Both the position numbers and the translations under genes were made by a program. DNA of 64,000 bases. It comes from Methylobacterium sp. J-026 (GTDB lineage Bacteria > Pseudomonadota > Alphaproteobacteria > Rhizobiales > Beijerinckiaceae). How positions within the stretch are numbered: the first letter of the stretch is position 1; each line of letters begins with the position of its first letter. Shown here one piece after another: positions 55,583 through 64,000 of the stretch. The notes beneath the pieces are model-generated. The model saw nothing but the letters and a program-made list of their open reading frames with translations. It was not told the DNA's origin and ran no database searches. The stretch lies in NCBI RefSeq assembly GCF_022829585.1, contig NZ_JAKSYC010000284.1:49431-113430 (forward strand), given 5' to 3'.

Positions 55583-57061
55583 ATGCGTAGCGTAGTAGGC
55601 GGCTCCCGGACGATTCCCGCGCTGCCGGCCGCGATCCTGGCCGCCGCGGTCCTGACGACCTTGGCCAGCCCGGCGGATGCACGGCGCGGGCGCCACCACC
55701 ATCACCACGCGAGCGGCGGCGGAGGCTACAATCCCCCCTACGCGGCCATGGTGGTGGACGTGAAGAGCGGGAAGACCCTGCACGCGGTCAACGAGGACGC
55801 GCTGCGCCATCCCGCCTCGATCACCAAGGTCATGACCCTCTATCTGCTGTTCGAGCAGATGGAGCGCGGCAAGTTCGCCCTCGATTCCGAGCTGTCCATC
55901 TCGGCCCATGCCGCCGCCCAGGCGCCCTCGAAGCTCGGCCTGCGCCCCGGCCAAACGATCGCGGTCGAGGACGCGATCAAGGCGATCGTCACCAAGTCGG
56001 CCAACGACGTGGCCTGCGCGATCGGCGAGAACATCGCCGGCTCCGAGGAGCGCTTCGCCCAGATGATGACCGCCAAGGCGCACGCCCTCGGCATGAGCCG
56101 GACGCATTACGCCAACGCGTCGGGCCTGCCCGATCCCGACCAGCTGACCACCGCCCGCGACCTGACGGTGCTCGCCCGGGCAATCCAAGACCGGTTCCCG
56201 CATTATTACCGCTACTTCCAGACCCGGTCCTTCGCGTTCCGCGGCCGGGTGATCGGCAACCACAACCACCTGCTGGGCAACGTCGAGGGCGTCGACGGGA
56301 TCAAAACCGGCTACACCCGCGATTCCGGCTTCAACCTGATGACCGCGGCCAAGTCGGAGGGCCGCCAGATCGTGGCGATCGTGCTCGGCGGCAAGTCCGG
56401 CGGGAGCCGCGACCGGATCATGGCCGATCTCGTCCGCGGCAGCCTGCCGCGGGCCTATGCCGGCGCCCGGATCGCGCCTCCGGTGACCGAAGTCGCCGAG
56501 CGCGCCCGCCCGGCCGTGGTCGCCGACGCGGTATCGCGGACCCGCACGCAGGTCGCCGACGCGGACGACGGGGATGTCGAGACCACGGGCACCACCGGCG
56601 AGCCCCTCGACCTCGCCCCCCGGGCCGCGGCGACGACGACGCCGGGCGGAACCTGGAAGCCCGGCCCCCAGGGGATCCCGAAGGCGGCCCAGGCCTATGC
56701 CGGCGCGAGCAGCGCCCAGGCCCCCTTCCCCGGCACGGCCAAGGTGGTGGCCCGGGTCGCCTCGATGGAGCGCGACGAGCCACCGAAGGCGGTCTCCGGA
56801 GCCCGCGTCGTGCCGACCGCCTGGGTGATCCAGCTCGGCGCCATGGACGACGAGACCAAGGCCCGCTCGATGCTCTCGGAGGCGCGCGCCAAGGTCGGTG
56901 GCAGCCTGTCGAAGGCGGCCCCCTACACGGTGAAGGTCGAGCACGGCGGCACCACTTTGTTCCGCGCCCGCTTCTCGGGTTTCGCCGAGCAGGATTCCGC
57001 CCAGGACGCCTGCACGGCCCTGAAGCGCAGCGGCTTCAGCTGCTTCGCGACCCGGAGCTAA
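55583..57061 (+). CDS. D-alanyl-D-alanine carboxypeptidase with SPOR domain
   Basis: A 492-residue exported penicillin-binding protein of the DacC/DacF type. A signal peptide (about 10-33) ends ADA, followed by a five-His tract (about 38-42). The S11 motifs are SITK (Ser79 nucleophile, Lys82), SAN (about 137-139) and KTG (about 241). A linker (about 330-400) leads to a C-terminal SPOR domain (about 415-490). It trims terminal D-Ala of peptidoglycan, likely at the septum. ATG at 55583 is chosen over the GTG at 55580. Confidence 0.93.
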   Translation: MRSVVGGSRTIPALPAAILAAAVLTTLASPADARRGRHHHHHASGGGGYNPPYAAMVVDVKSGKTLHAVNEDALRHPASITKVMTLYLLFEQMERGKFALDSELSISAHAAAQAPSKLGLRPGQTIAVEDAIKAIVTKSANDVACAIGENIAGSEERFAQMMTAKAHALGMSRTHYANASGLPDPDQLTTARDLTVLARAIQDRFPHYYRYFQTRSFAFRGRVIGNHNHLLGNVEGVDGIKTGYTRDSGFNLMTAAKSEGRQIVAIVLGGKSGGSRDRIMADLVRGSLPRAYAGARIAPPVTEVAERARPAVVADAVSRTRTQVADADDGDVETTGTTGEPLDLAPRAAATTTPGGTWKPGPQGIPKAAQAYAGASSAQAPFPGTAKVVARVASMERDEPPKAVSGARVVPTAWVIQLGAMDDETKARSMLSEARAKVGGSLSKAAPYTVKVEHGGTTLFRARFSGFAEQDSAQDACTALKRSGFSCFATRS

Positions 57062-57163
57062 ACGACCAGGACCCGCCGGCGCGCCCTCGCGCCGGTTCGG
57101 CACGCCGCGGCGCAGTTAGCCCGCGGCCGCGACCCTCTCATCCCCTGACAACGCGCGTGGAGT

Positions 57164-57943
57164 TCAGCGATGTCGGTTCAGAAGCCTGTCCCGGGCGGCG
57201 TTGACGCGCGCCGCCCCCTCGGCACTGCCCCCCTGGTCGGGATGGGCGCGCTTCATCAGAGACCGGTGGGCCGACCGGATCTGCTCAGCGGTCGCCCCGC
57301 GCTGAAGCCCCAGGATCTGGTACGCCTCCTCCTCCGTCATCGCCCCTGGGTTCGGCGGGCGGCGCGGCCGCGGGTCACGATCGCCCTCAGCGTCTACACG
57401 CCAGCCGGGCGCCCGGCGGTCGAGATACGGCTCTAGCAGGGCGGCGCCGGCCGGGTCGCGCTGGCGACAGGCCCGCAGCAGCGCGATCAAGGCCGCTCCC
57501 GACATGGTGTCGAGCCAGGCCCCGGCATCGGGCCCGGCGATCACGCGACCGGTGCGGAGGCCGCCGTCCGGACGCAACTGCGCCTCGATCAGCGTCGTGC
57601 GGTAGAGGCGGTCCGGGATATCGCCAGATTGCCGGGGCGTGCGGGGCGTTCGCCCTGCGACCGGCCGGATCAGGCGCCGCAGCCGCGCGGTCATCGACTC
57701 CTGACCCTCGATCATCCAGACGCCGCTCAGCCCGAGGAGCGCCGCCAGGACGAGGTTGCCGTGCAGGAGGAGGAACCCGCCCGCCAGGAGCGCCAGGGCG
57801 CCGAGCATCCGCGTCTGGGATCCGCCGGTCGCCGCGCCGAGACCCTGGCCGAGGGCGCGCTTTAGGCGCGGACCCAGTCCACGACTGTTCTTGGACAGCC
57901 ACCACAGCGTCAGGCAGGCGAGCAGACCGGCGAGCAGCGCCAT
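57164..57943 (-). CDS. Membrane protein with C-terminal J domain
   Basis: A 259-residue protein. A first membrane segment (about 2-18) and others (about 46-75) precede a central region with the repeat-like RAxRQRDPAGAALLEPYLDRRAP, then a J domain at the end (about 200-258) with the HPD motif (AHPDQGG). It resembles DnaJ/Tim14-type co-chaperones that bring DnaK to the membrane. It is last in the degP-like operon, 2 bp after the small secreted protein gene. Confidence 0.9.
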   Translation of the reverse strand: MALLAGLLACLTLWWLSKNSRGLGPRLKRALGQGLGAATGGSQTRMLGALALLAGGFLLLHGNLVLAALLGLSGVWMIEGQESMTARLRRLIRPVAGRTPRTPRQSGDIPDRLYRTTLIEAQLRPDGGLRTGRVIAGPDAGAWLDTMSGAALIALLRACRQRDPAGAALLEPYLDRRAPGWRVDAEGDRDPRPRRPPNPGAMTEEEAYQILGLQRGATAEQIRSAHRSLMKRAHPDQGGSAEGAARVNAARDRLLNRHR

Positions 57944-57945
57944 CC

Positions 57946-58197
57946 TCAGCGCCGCACGCCATACTCGGCCGAGGCCCGGCCGCCGACCTGAACCGTCGTC
58001 CCGTTGCCCAGGTCGTAGAACCCGTCCCGGCGCGGAACCGGGTGGCGGGCACCGGGCGTGCAGCCGGGCTGCGGCGGCAGCCGGACGCCCTCGGGCAGAT
58101 CCTCCGGGCAGAGGCGGGAGCGGCTGGGCTGTTCGGCGGCCTGCGCGGCACCGACCCCGAGCAGGACGAGGAGCGTCAGGCGGGACAGGGACCTCAT
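57946..58197 (-). CDS. Small secreted hypothetical protein
   Basis: An 83-residue exported protein: a signal peptide (1-20, ending AQA) and a mature part with two cysteines (RLCPED and PGCTPG), probably one disulfide, ending in VQVGGRASAEYGVRR. Its start overlaps the stop of the DegP-like gene (ATGA), and the J-domain gene follows 2 bp later. Function unknown. Confidence 0.7.
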   Translation of the reverse strand: MRSLSRLTLLVLLGVGAAQAAEQPSRSRLCPEDLPEGVRLPPQPGCTPGARHPVPRRDGFYDLGNGTTVQVGGRASAEYGVRR

Positions 58198-59330
58198 TGG
58201 CGGTTCTCCGCGACGTCGGCGGTGGTGATCCGGACCTGTCGGACCCGGCCGCCGCGTTCGACCTTCAAGGTCAGGGCCGCGCCGAGCCCGGCCTCCTCGA
58301 TGGCCGCCGTGAGGTCGGCCAGGCGGTGGACGGGGCGGTCGTTGGCCTCGACGATCACGTCGCCGAGATCGCCGGTCCGCACGTCGACGCCGCGCAGGCC
58401 GGCCTGCGCGGCCGGCGACCCGGCCAGGACCCGCACGATCACGACCCCGTCGATCCCGAGCCGCGCCGTGGCGGCCTCCTGGGCGGCGATGATGCCGATG
58501 CCGGGATTGCGCACCCGCCCGACCTTGATCAGTTCCGGGACGATCCGGTTCACCACGTCCACGGGGATCGCGAAGCCGATGCCCGCGCTCGCCCCGGAGG
58601 GCGACACGATGGCGGTGTTGACGCCGATCAGCCGGCCCGCGGAATCCAGCAGGGGGCCACCGGAATTGCCGGGGTTGATCGCCGCGTCGGTCTGGATGAC
58701 GCCGGACACCTCCCGGCCCTCGCTCGTCGGCATCCGCCGCCGCAGGGCGCTGATCACGCCGGTGGTCAGCGTATGGTCGAGGCCGAACGGGTTGCCGATG
58801 GCGAAGGTCGACTGGCCGACCTTGAGATCCGTCGAGGTGCCGATCGCCAGCGGCGGCGGCATATGGGTCACACGCCCCAGCTGCAGCACCGCCAGATCGT
58901 AGGACGGCGCCAGCCCGACGAGGCTCGCCGACACCACCGCGCCGTCGCTCAGCCGCACCGAGACGGAGCCACCGCTCTGCGCGGCGTTCTGCACGACATG
59001 GGTGTTCGTGACGATGTGGCCGGCCCCGTCCCAGACGAAGCCGGTCCCGGTCTGCGTGCCGCCGCCCTGCTGCTCGCCGCCATCCTCGTCGAGGTCGAGC
59101 AGGTCGCGGTTCTGGGTGGCGCCCTGCGCGAAGACGTGGACCACCGACGGGCTCGCCTGCTCGAACAGGCGGATCGTCGCCTGTTCCGATTGGGCGAGAT
59201 CGCCGCGAGCCGTCACCGCCCGGGGCGCGTCCGCGGAATAGAGCAGCGGCTGCAGGTAGGGCTGGACCACGTAGAGGGCCAGCAGGACCAGGACCGCGGC
59301 GAGCACGATGCGCACGGTACGATCCGGCAC
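58194..59330 (-). CDS. DegP/HtrA-like serine protease with PDZ domain
   Basis: A 378-residue protein with an N-terminal membrane anchor or signal (about 8-30), a trypsin-like domain with the triad His111 (NTHVV), Asp145 (SYDLAVL) and Ser223 (GNSGGP), and a C-terminal PDZ domain (about 275-365). This single-PDZ layout is closest to DegS/HtrA-like proteases that cleave misfolded exported proteins. It leads a minus-strand operon with a small secreted protein and a J-domain protein. Confidence 0.94.
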   Translation of the reverse strand: MPDRTVRIVLAAVLVLLALYVVQPYLQPLLYSADAPRAVTARGDLAQSEQATIRLFEQASPSVVHVFAQGATQNRDLLDLDEDGGEQQGGGTQTGTGFVWDGAGHIVTNTHVVQNAAQSGGSVSVRLSDGAVVSASLVGLAPSYDLAVLQLGRVTHMPPPLAIGTSTDLKVGQSTFAIGNPFGLDHTLTTGVISALRRRMPTSEGREVSGVIQTDAAINPGNSGGPLLDSAGRLIGVNTAIVSPSGASAGIGFAIPVDVVNRIVPELIKVGRVRNPGIGIIAAQEAATARLGIDGVVIVRVLAGSPAAQAGLRGVDVRTGDLGDVIVEANDRPVHRLADLTAAIEEAGLGAALTLKVERGGRVRQVRITTADVAENRQ

Positions 59331-59744
59331 GGATGTCTCCGGGAGTGGGTCGAGGGAATGCCCCGGCGGGCGCGGGTCTTAAGTGCGCGTTCAGGATCAG
59401 GGCGTCAACACGGGAGCGGTCGGCCGCCGACGCGCCCCGAACCTGTTCTGGGACACGTCGGCGGCCGGCGCATAGCGGCTAACGGAATGGTCATCATTCG
59501 ATAGTCACAATTCTCGCAAGACCACGGCAGCCCATACGCGCTCAATACGGATATGGAAAACGCGACCGTTCCGTCCATCGTGCTTCCGCGCGGGACGATG
59601 GTTTCGGAAACCGCCCGAATTGATCGCAAAGCCGCCGCAGAGATGCTTGCTTTGACGCTCAGACCGGCGATCCCCGCTGTTCCCTGGCTCCGGCCGACGG
59701 CGGTGATCTGAACGGTCCCATACGGTTCGGAAGGACGAGTACCC
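59331..59744. other. Divergent region between degP-like gene and small gene, 414 bp
   Basis: No gene is supported; minus-strand frames here are overlaps. It holds a perfect 12-bp-arm inverted repeat (59421-59467). GGAAGGA lies just before the ATG at 59745. Confidence 0.6.
59421..59467. repeat. Perfect 12-bp-arm inverted repeat
   Basis: Arms CGGCCGCCGACG (59421-59432) and CGTCGGCGGCCG (59456-59467) with a 23-nt gap, about 90 bp upstream of the DegP-like ATG. It could be an operator, or a stem in a leader. No copy was seen elsewhere. Confidence 0.55.
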
Positions 59745-59960
59745 ATGGAAACCGAAGCTCTGGAACGGCCCGCGGATCTGACGATCTGGCGCACGGCCCC
59801 GGCCAGCACTCCACTGGCGCAACCCGAGCGGTTCGACACCCTGCGCGAGGCGATCAGAGCCGCCGCCGGCGCCCTGGCCGATCCGGCCAAGCAGCCCTGG
59901 ATCATCACCGAGGAGGGCGAGATCCTGTCGCCGAACTGGATCCGCACCTACCTGAACTGA
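59745..59960 (+). CDS. Small hypothetical protein
   Basis: A 71-residue soluble protein with TLREAIRAAAGAL and a conserved-looking end PWIITEEGEILSPNWIRTYLN. Good ribosome site GGAAGGA eight bases before the ATG. I recall similar short proteins in alphaproteobacteria, but know no function. It is convergent with the cyclase gene. Confidence 0.68.
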   Translation: METEALERPADLTIWRTAPASTPLAQPERFDTLREAIRAAAGALADPAKQPWIITEEGEILSPNWIRTYLN

Positions 59961-60056
59961 CACCCGTTCGACGTGAAGACCGGGGATATCGGGGATGGCG
60001 GCGCGTGCCCCGCCCCCACACCGCCGGCCGGGGGCACCGGGGCGCAAGCCTCGCGG

Positions 60057-61106
60057 TCATCCCGGCAAGGCACGGCTCAGCGCCGTCGTCTCGGGGCGTT
60101 GCCGGATCGCCGCCACCGCCAGGGGCGCCGCGCGCCCTCGCAGGGTGTGGGCGCCGAGATCCTCGGCCACGAGATCGCCGGGTAGCGGGCCGAGCCGGTC
60201 GAGGAGATCGGCCGAGATCAGCACGTGGACGTCCAGCGTCTTGGACAGGGCCTCGAGCCGGGCGGTGGTGTTCACCGCGTCGCCGAAATACGCGATCTTG
60301 TGTCGCTCCAGCCCGATCTCGGCGGTGACCACCGGACCGCAATGCAGCGCCGCGCGGAATTCCGGCACCTGTCCGAAGCGGCTCCGCCACGCCTCGGACT
60401 CGGCCGTGAGGCGGGCCGCGAAGTCGAACACGCAACGCAGGCAGGCGGCGTCGCGCAGGCCGCGCTCCATCGTCCAGGTCACGAGCGCCAGGTCGCCGAT
60501 ATAATCGTCGATGGAGCCGCGGGCCTGCGAGACCGGCAGCGCCAAGGCGTTGAACACCTGCCCGAGAAAGGCCTGGGCCGCGTGGTCGCCGTGGCGGTCG
60601 GCGAAGCGCGTCGAGCCGGTCACGTCGAGGAACAGGAAGATCCGCTCCTCGCTGATCGGCCGGTGGTAGCGGCCGATCAACAGGTTGGCGAAGACCTCCG
60701 GTCCGATCAGGTCTCGGACCCGGAACACGAAGACCGCGACGGCCGAGATGGCGAGCGCATAGAGAAGTCCGGTATCGGACATGAGCATCGCGTTCCGCTC
60801 GCTGGACATGAAGCGGAACAGGCGGTTCAGGACCGTGCTGGCCACGGCGTTCCCGCCGACGATCATGGCGATGTAGAGCGACACGGTGGCCAGCAGGAAC
60901 AGCGGCGTGGCGAGGCCCCGGATCCGCTCCCGCAGTGCCGGCAGGAGGAGCCGCCGCTCGTAGAGCATGATCGGCGTGCCGATGATCGCCCCCCTGATCG
61001 CCGCGCCGGTCAGCGCGCCGACCTGGAAGATCGCGCCGTAGAGCAGCCCGGCCAGGGCGCCGAGCGCGGGGGCGACGAGGAAGAACCAGGGCCAGCGGAA
61101 CCGCAT
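60057..61106 (-). CDS. Membrane-bound class III adenylate/guanylate cyclase
   Basis: A 349-residue protein. The N-terminal part has four or five hydrophobic segments (about 5-130), and the C-terminal cyclase domain (about 150-320) has the metal-binding Asp in FLFLDVTGSTRFA, a second Asp in DDYIGDLALVTW, and FGDAVNTTARLE with the catalytic Asn-Arg pair. It should make cAMP (or cGMP) from ATP (or GTP) at the membrane. The ATG at 61106 is chosen over 61295. It is 31 bp downstream of egtD on the same strand. Confidence 0.92.
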   Translation of the reverse strand: MRFRWPWFFLVAPALGALAGLLYGAIFQVGALTGAAIRGAIIGTPIMLYERRLLLPALRERIRGLATPLFLLATVSLYIAMIVGGNAVASTVLNRLFRFMSSERNAMLMSDTGLLYALAISAVAVFVFRVRDLIGPEVFANLLIGRYHRPISEERIFLFLDVTGSTRFADRHGDHAAQAFLGQVFNALALPVSQARGSIDDYIGDLALVTWTMERGLRDAACLRCVFDFAARLTAESEAWRSRFGQVPEFRAALHCGPVVTAEIGLERHKIAYFGDAVNTTARLEALSKTLDVHVLISADLLDRLGPLPGDLVAEDLGAHTLRGRAAPLAVAAIRQRPETTALSRALPG

Positions 61107-61137
61107 CGGTGCGCCCGGGCCGCGGCGCGCCCCGCCC

Positions 61138-62097
61138 TCAATCCAACCGCAGGGCGTGGACCGAGAACAGGTTCTGCGGGTCGGTCCAGACCTTGATCCA
61201 CGTCCAGCCGGCGCGCTCAGCGAGCGCCCGGAAGGTCTCGCGCGTGTATTTGTAGCTGCTCTCGGTATGGATCGTCTCGCCGGCCGCGAAAGCAAAGGTG
61301 TCGGAGCCCACCGCCACGTCCTGCGCGTTCCGGGCGACCAGATGCATCTCGATCCGCGAGGCCTGCGGGTTGAACACAGCCCGGTGGGCGAAGGCGTCGA
61401 GGTCGAAACGGCCCGCGAGTTCGCGATTGATCCGGGTCAGGAGGTTGAGATTGAACGCCGCGGTGACCCCCTCGGCGTCGTCATAGGCGCTCTCCAGGGT
61501 GGCCGTGTCCTTCACCAGGTCGACGCCCACGATCATGTGGGCCCCCGCCCCCAGGATCCGCCCGAAGCGGCGCAGCAAGGCCTCCGCCTCCTCCGGCTCG
61601 AAATTGCCGATGGTCGAGCCCGGGAAGAAGCCGGCCCGGGGCAGACCGGCGAGGCTCTCGGGAAGGTCGATGTCGCGGGTGAAGTCGGCTACCACCGGTT
61701 CGACCCGGAGATGCGGGAAATCGCCGCTCAGGGCCTCGGCCTGGGCCTGGACGAACTCCCCGGAGATCTCCACGGGCACGTAGGCGGCCAGTTTGTCGAG
61801 GTGCCGCAGAAGCCGGCGCAGCTTCAATGTCGAGCCGCTCCCGAACTCCACCAGCGCCGCCCCCGCCGGCAGCAGCGCCGCGATTTCCGGGCCGCGCACG
61901 TCCAGGATCCCGATCTCCGTGCGGGTCGGGTAATATTCGGGGAGCCGCGTGATGTCCTCGAACAGGGCCGAGCCGGCGGTGTCGTAGAAGTATTTCGGCG
62001 ACAGCGTCTTCTGCGGCCGGGACAGGCCCGCGCGCACGTCGTCGAGGAAGGCCGGCGCGACCGGCTTCGCGTCGGGGAAGGTTGGCTTGATGGTCAC
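61138..62097 (-). CDS. egtD: L-histidine N-alpha-methyltransferase EgtD
   Basis: EgtD trimethylates L-histidine to hercynine, using S-adenosylmethionine. The 319-residue protein shows the family motifs LSPKYFYDTAGSALFEDITRLPEYYPTRTE, LVEFGSGSTLK and FFPGSTIGNFEPEEAEALL. It is 18 bp after egtB on the same strand, so the two steps of ergothioneine synthesis are coupled. A cyclase gene follows by 31 bp and may be on the same transcript. Confidence 0.97.
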   Translation of the reverse strand: MTIKPTFPDAKPVAPAFLDDVRAGLSRPQKTLSPKYFYDTAGSALFEDITRLPEYYPTRTEIGILDVRGPEIAALLPAGAALVEFGSGSTLKLRRLLRHLDKLAAYVPVEISGEFVQAQAEALSGDFPHLRVEPVVADFTRDIDLPESLAGLPRAGFFPGSTIGNFEPEEAEALLRRFGRILGAGAHMIVGVDLVKDTATLESAYDDAEGVTAAFNLNLLTRINRELAGRFDLDAFAHRAVFNPQASRIEMHLVARNAQDVAVGSDTFAFAAGETIHTESSYKYTRETFRALAERAGWTWIKVWTDPQNLFSVHALRLD

Positions 62098-62115
62098 GGG
62101 CGGCTCCGGGGCGCG

Positions 62116-63384
62116 TCAGGCAACGTCGGCGAGGCGCAGGCCGGTGAATTGCCAGCGCTGATGCGGAAAAAAGAAGTTGCGGTATGGCAGGCGGGCATGG
62201 CCGTCGGGCGTGACCACCGAGGAGCCGCGCAGCACGAACTGATTGGCCATGAACTTGCCGTTGTATTCGCCCAGGGCTCCCGGCAACGGCCGGTAGCCCG
62301 GATAGGCCACGTAGGCGCTGCGGGTCCATTGCCAGACGAGGCCGAACGCGTCCGGCAGGCCACCGTCCCGGGCCGCGACCTCCCAATCGAACTCCGTGGG
62401 CAGGAACCGGCCGGCCCAGCGGGCATAGGCGTCGGCCTCGTAGTAGCTGACATGGGTGACGGGCGCGTCGAGGTCCACCGGGCGCTGGCCGGCGAGCGTC
62501 ATGGTCGCCCACCCCTCCCCGTCCCGCCGCCAGTAGCCGGGGGCCTCCCAGCCTTCGGCCGGACCGGCATACCAGCCGTCCGACAGCCACAATTCGGGCT
62601 TGGCGTAGCCGCCATCCTCCATGAAGGCGAGCCACTGGCGGTTGGTCACGAGCGCCCGGTCGATGCGGCCGGCCGGGATCAGCGCCTCATGGCGGGGCGA
62701 CTCATTGTCGAACGAGAAGCCCTCCCCCGCATGCCCGATCCAGGCGATGGCCCGGTCGAGGCGGGTCTGGCCCGGCTTCGCCGCCGCATCCGGGAAGCGC
62801 CAGTCCGGATCGTAGGCGGGGTTCAGGGGATTCTGCGCGAAGGCGTGCAGGATGTCGGTGAGGAGAAGCTCTTGGTGCTGCTGCTCGTGATAGAGCCCGA
62901 TCTCCAGGATCGGCAGCAAAGCCTCCAGGGCGCGTTCGGATGCCTGACCCAGCAGGGTCTCCACGGCGCGGTCGATATGGGCCCGGTAGGCCGCGACCTC
63001 CGCCATGGTCGGGCGGGTGATCATGCCCCGCTGGATGCGCGGCTGCCGCGGACCGGCCGCCACGTAGTACGAGTTGAACAGGTAGTGCAGCCGCGCGTCG
63101 TAGATCGCGTAGCCCGGGAGGTGCTCCCGCAACAGGAACTGCTCGAAGAACCACGTCACATGCGCCCGGTGCCACTTGGTCGGGCTGGCATCCGCCATGG
63201 ACTGGACCTGCTGGTCCTCCGGGGAGAGCGGCGCGGCGCGGCGCTCGGTCTCACCCCGGACCTGCCGGAACGCGGCGATCCAGGCGGCGCGGTCGATCGG
63301 CCGGGCGGTGACGGGCGGCGGCGGGAAGGCCGCTCTCCCGGGGTCGCGCGTCTCGTCCGGGCGCAGTGCGGCCGTCGCTGCCAT
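62116..63384 (-). CDS. egtB: Ergothioneine biosynthesis sulfoxide synthase EgtB
   Basis: EgtB is a non-haem iron enzyme that joins hercynine to a thiol in an oxygen-dependent way. The 422-residue protein has a DinB-like N-terminal domain (about 30-190) with the iron ligands HEQQH (His166 and His170) and His72 or His75, and a C-terminal FGE-sulfatase-like domain (about 205-420). The ATG at 63384 is chosen over the open frame to 63717. It heads egtB-egtD; egtA and egtC are not adjacent, so a short pathway is likely. Confidence 0.97.
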   Translation of the reverse strand: MAATAALRPDETRDPGRAAFPPPPVTARPIDRAAWIAAFRQVRGETERRAAPLSPEDQQVQSMADASPTKWHRAHVTWFFEQFLLREHLPGYAIYDARLHYLFNSYYVAAGPRQPRIQRGMITRPTMAEVAAYRAHIDRAVETLLGQASERALEALLPILEIGLYHEQQHQELLLTDILHAFAQNPLNPAYDPDWRFPDAAAKPGQTRLDRAIAWIGHAGEGFSFDNESPRHEALIPAGRIDRALVTNRQWLAFMEDGGYAKPELWLSDGWYAGPAEGWEAPGYWRRDGEGWATMTLAGQRPVDLDAPVTHVSYYEADAYARWAGRFLPTEFDWEVAARDGGLPDAFGLVWQWTRSAYVAYPGYRPLPGALGEYNGKFMANQFVLRGSSVVTPDGHARLPYRNFFFPHQRWQFTGLRLADVA

Positions 63385-63646
63385 GACGATGGTCCCTTGT
63401 TTCGGGCCTGACCGAGAACCGTTTCCTCGGTTCCGGCTCGGCGCGCAGAAGATATGTCTTGGCCGTGTTCCGACAACCTCCGCAGGACGAGTCCGTCGTC
63501 CGGCCGTTCGCCGGGGCGTTTTCGCCGCGGCGGCGCTGTGGTTAACGCGACAGGCTGGGGATCGCGGGTCTTTCTCTCGCCGCGGTGAGAGTGCCTTAAC
63601 CCTCGATGACGACGTTCGGGACGCTCGCGAGGAGTCCAGGATTCTC

Positions 63647-64000
63647 ATGCGGATCGATCTGATGGCCGGGGCCAGCCTCTCCGCCGCGGCGCGGCGCGGT
63701 GCCGCCGAGCCGACCATCCTGGTCTTCGATTCGGGGCTCGGCGGCCTGACCGTGCTCGACGCCGTCCGCCGCGCCCGGCCGGACGCCCGCTACGTCTATG
63801 TCGGCGACGATGCCGCCTTCCCCTACGGCCGGCTCGGCGAGGCGGCCCTCGTCGCCCGGGTTCTGGCCGTCATGGAGCGGCTGGTGGCGACCCACCGGCC
63901 CGACCTCGCGGTCATCGCCTGCAACACCGCCTCGACCCTGGTGCTCCCCGCCCTCCGGCAGCGCTTCACGACCCCGTTCGTCGGCGTCGTGCCGCCGATC
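63647..64000 (+). CDS. murI: Glutamate racemase, 3'-truncated
   Basis: MurI makes D-glutamate from L-glutamate for peptidoglycan. The 118 residues in the window show ILVFDSGLGGLTVLDAV (Asp and Ser of the first motif), GDDAAFPYG and VIACNTASTLVLPAL with the first catalytic Cys. The window ends within the gene, so the second Cys is not seen. The ATG at 63647 has GAGGAG about 12 bases upstream. It is divergent from egtB. Confidence 0.95.
   Translation, partial: MRIDLMAGASLSAAARRGAAEPTILVFDSGLGGLTVLDAVRRARPDARYVYVGDDAAFPYGRLGEAALVARVLAVMERLVATHRPDLAVIACNTASTLVLPALRQRFTTPFVGVVPPI

Overview
The window is a 64 kb stretch of high-GC chromosome with dense, mostly short-spaced genes. The gene content points to an alphaproteobacterium of the order Hyphomicrobiales, most likely Methylobacterium or a close relative. 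The clues are the split flagellar cluster (flgF-flgG-flgA-flgH diverging from fliL-fliM-DUF6468-motE) with a perfect CtrA-type box between the two arms, the egtB-egtD ergothioneine pair, a PQQ-enzyme homologue, a phasin and a ClpS-ClpA pair. The genus is an inference from recollection of similar proteins, not a database result. No rRNA, tRNA, CRISPR array, insertion sequence or prophage was recognised.

Layout. 1-12 kb: housekeeping and metabolic genes, namely priA (cut by the window start), a SpoIIAA-like protein, a Trm112-like protein, a LON-domain protein, a thioredoxin-TPR co-chaperone, a glutathionyl-hydroquinone reductase, an AlgX/AlgJ-like protein, a spore-photoproduct-lyase-like radical SAM protein, a 2H phosphoesterase, a PAP2 phosphatase and a Tat-exported Gfo/Idh/MocA oxidoreductase. 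12-13 kb: a two-gene HEPN module. 13-20 kb: the flagellar cluster. 20-30 kb: an isochorismatase-fold hydrolase, an LRR protein kinase, DUF1192, deoB, a YejF-type ABC ATPase, a class III CoA transferase, a lytic transglycosylase, an alpha/beta hydrolase and an O-antigen-ligase-like membrane protein. 30-35 kb: a lower-GC gap with palindromic repeats, a YciA thioesterase, an atypical PQQ beta-propeller enzyme, a RelE/HigA-like toxin-antitoxin pair and an ankyrin protein. 35-42 kb: uvrB, a membrane protein/winged-helix regulator/cis-prenyltransferase group, coaBC and an FKBP isomerase. 42-49.5 kb: a condensin-like JetA-JetB-JetC (MksF-MksE-MksB) set, split by an oppositely oriented chemoreceptor gene and without a recognisable JetD/MksG nuclease. 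49.5-64 kb: an amine oxidase, clpS-clpA, a phasin, a D,D-carboxypeptidase with SPOR domain, a DegP-like protease operon with a membrane J-domain protein, a membrane class III nucleotide cyclase behind egtB-egtD, and murI (cut by the window end).

How the genes work together. The flagellar genes build the rod, L-ring and C-ring and the stator-associated part, and the central CtrA box suggests cell-cycle control of the fliL arm. ClpS and ClpA form the N-end-rule delivery and unfolding unit of ClpAP. EgtB and EgtD are sufficient with a C-S lyase for ergothioneine synthesis. JetA/B/C should form an SMC-like DNA-loop-extruding complex. Without JetD nearby it may act in chromosome organisation rather than plasmid cleavage, or use a nuclease encoded elsewhere. 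The most notable anomalies are that Jet/Mks arrangement, a PQQ enzyme lacking the usual catalytic Asp, a CoaBC lacking the usual CoaC Cys, a FliM with an N-terminal extension holding three 20-residue-period repeats, and an LRR kinase that starts with TTG in the same frame as the gene before it.
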